A stretch of 29,054 nt of DNA from a virus: positions 1 through 29,054 of IMG/VR virus record IMGVR_UViG_3300033388_002352, one strand, 5' to 3'. The notes under the pieces were generated by a model. It had not been told where the DNA came from. It searched no databases and was given only the letters and a program-made list of their open reading frames with translations. Positions 28,914-29,054 of this stretch are shown here, piece by piece (the stretch's first letter is position 1; every line of letters begins with the position of its first letter). Made by a program: the position numbers and the translations under genes.

Positions 28914-29054
28914 TTATTCCTTGTTGCGCTTTCCCGGCTTATTCTTCACCTCGATATAATCAGCTTTTACTTTGCGGTCTGTTCCGGTTGTATCTCTAAC
29001 AATAATATCATCATTGTCTATAGAAATTACAACCCCTTCAAAATCTCTATTATT
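28914..29054 (-). CDS. C-terminal fragment of an unidentified protein (cut by window edge)
   Basis: An open frame enters from the right edge and ends at 28914 with a basic C-terminus (KNKPGKRNKE), 3 bp before the next start. The visible 46 residues include VISIDNDDIIVRDTTGTDRK and VKADYIEV, a beta-hairpin-like pattern. It continues the leftward operon that includes the terminase genes. Too little is present to assign a family. Confidence 0.55.
   Translation of the reverse strand, partial: NNRDFEGVVISIDNDDIIVRDTTGTDRKVKADYIEVKNKPGKRNKE

Noticed and set aside
28594-28959. A 121-codon plus-strand open frame
   Set aside because: It is antisense to three minus-strand genes that join by TAATG or short gaps and have good ribosome sites.
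1-29054. CRISPR array, tRNA, rRNA, insertion sequence, integrase or attachment site
   Set aside because: No regularly spaced repeats, cloverleaf sequences, transposase-like or integrase-like proteins, or terminal duplications were found by reading; a tRNA scan and a full-genome search would be needed to exclude them firmly.

Overview
This window is a contiguous piece of a double-stranded DNA tailed-phage genome or prophage (Caudoviricetes, siphovirus-like). It holds a full SPP1/HK97-type packaging, head and tail module, with a long tape measure, a G/GT-type tail chaperone pair and no sheath gene. Genes are tightly packed, with 1-20 bp overlaps (TAATG, TGATG, ATGA, GTGA) and AAGGAG or GGAGG ribosome sites, so the host is a bacterium. 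Base composition is moderate in GC. The host cannot be named from sequence. Possible spanin-like ORFs would point to a Gram-negative envelope, whereas the XhlA-like/holin pair is known best from Bacillus phages. I see no integrase, att site, tRNA or CRISPR, so lysogeny is neither shown nor excluded.

Left arm (1-2371, minus strand): eight small early-type genes run out of the window. They include an orphan beta-type DNA methyltransferase overlapping an HNH nuclease-like gene. Next (2451-4384, plus strand): a recombination operon with an ERF annealing protein, a YqaJ/lambda-type exonuclease, an unassigned protein that may be NinB-like, and a 34-aa membrane peptide. The two transcription units start from divergent promoters that overlap each other. 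Then come a VRR-NUC nuclease (minus), a palindrome- and repeat-rich intergenic block (4707-4926), a ribbon-helix-helix regulator (minus), and a plus-strand operon of eight small genes (5309-7179).

Right part (7127-29054, all minus strand; transcription runs from high to low coordinates): a partial gene, a small gene, TerS, TerL, portal, MuF-type minor head protein, then a promoter/operator, scaffold, major capsid protein, four surface/decoration-type proteins, connectors, tail terminator, major tail protein, G/GT chaperones with a -1 slippery A9 run, and a tape measure fused in frame to a distal-tail-like protein. These are followed by two further tail proteins, a fibre-type protein, a small gene, a membrane-anchored helix-turn-helix protein, and a lysis cassette: XhlA-like protein, holin-like protein, cysteine-peptidase-like endolysin, and two overlapping spanin-like frames.

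The most notable items are these. (1) The motif ACCATACA occurs four times, at early promoters and at the RHH gene itself, which suggests an RHH-controlled early regulon. (2) Two staggered, out-of-frame membrane-protein ORFs close the lysis cassette. (3) A multi-pass membrane HTH protein lies next to the lysis promoter, whose transcript can fold to hide the first ribosome site. (4) The tape measure and distal tail protein are fused. (5) The tail hub ends in a single dockerin-like EF-hand loop. (6) A repressor-like palindrome cluster overlies a consensus promoter ahead of the scaffold/capsid genes. All functional calls rest on reading motifs by eye; no database search was done.
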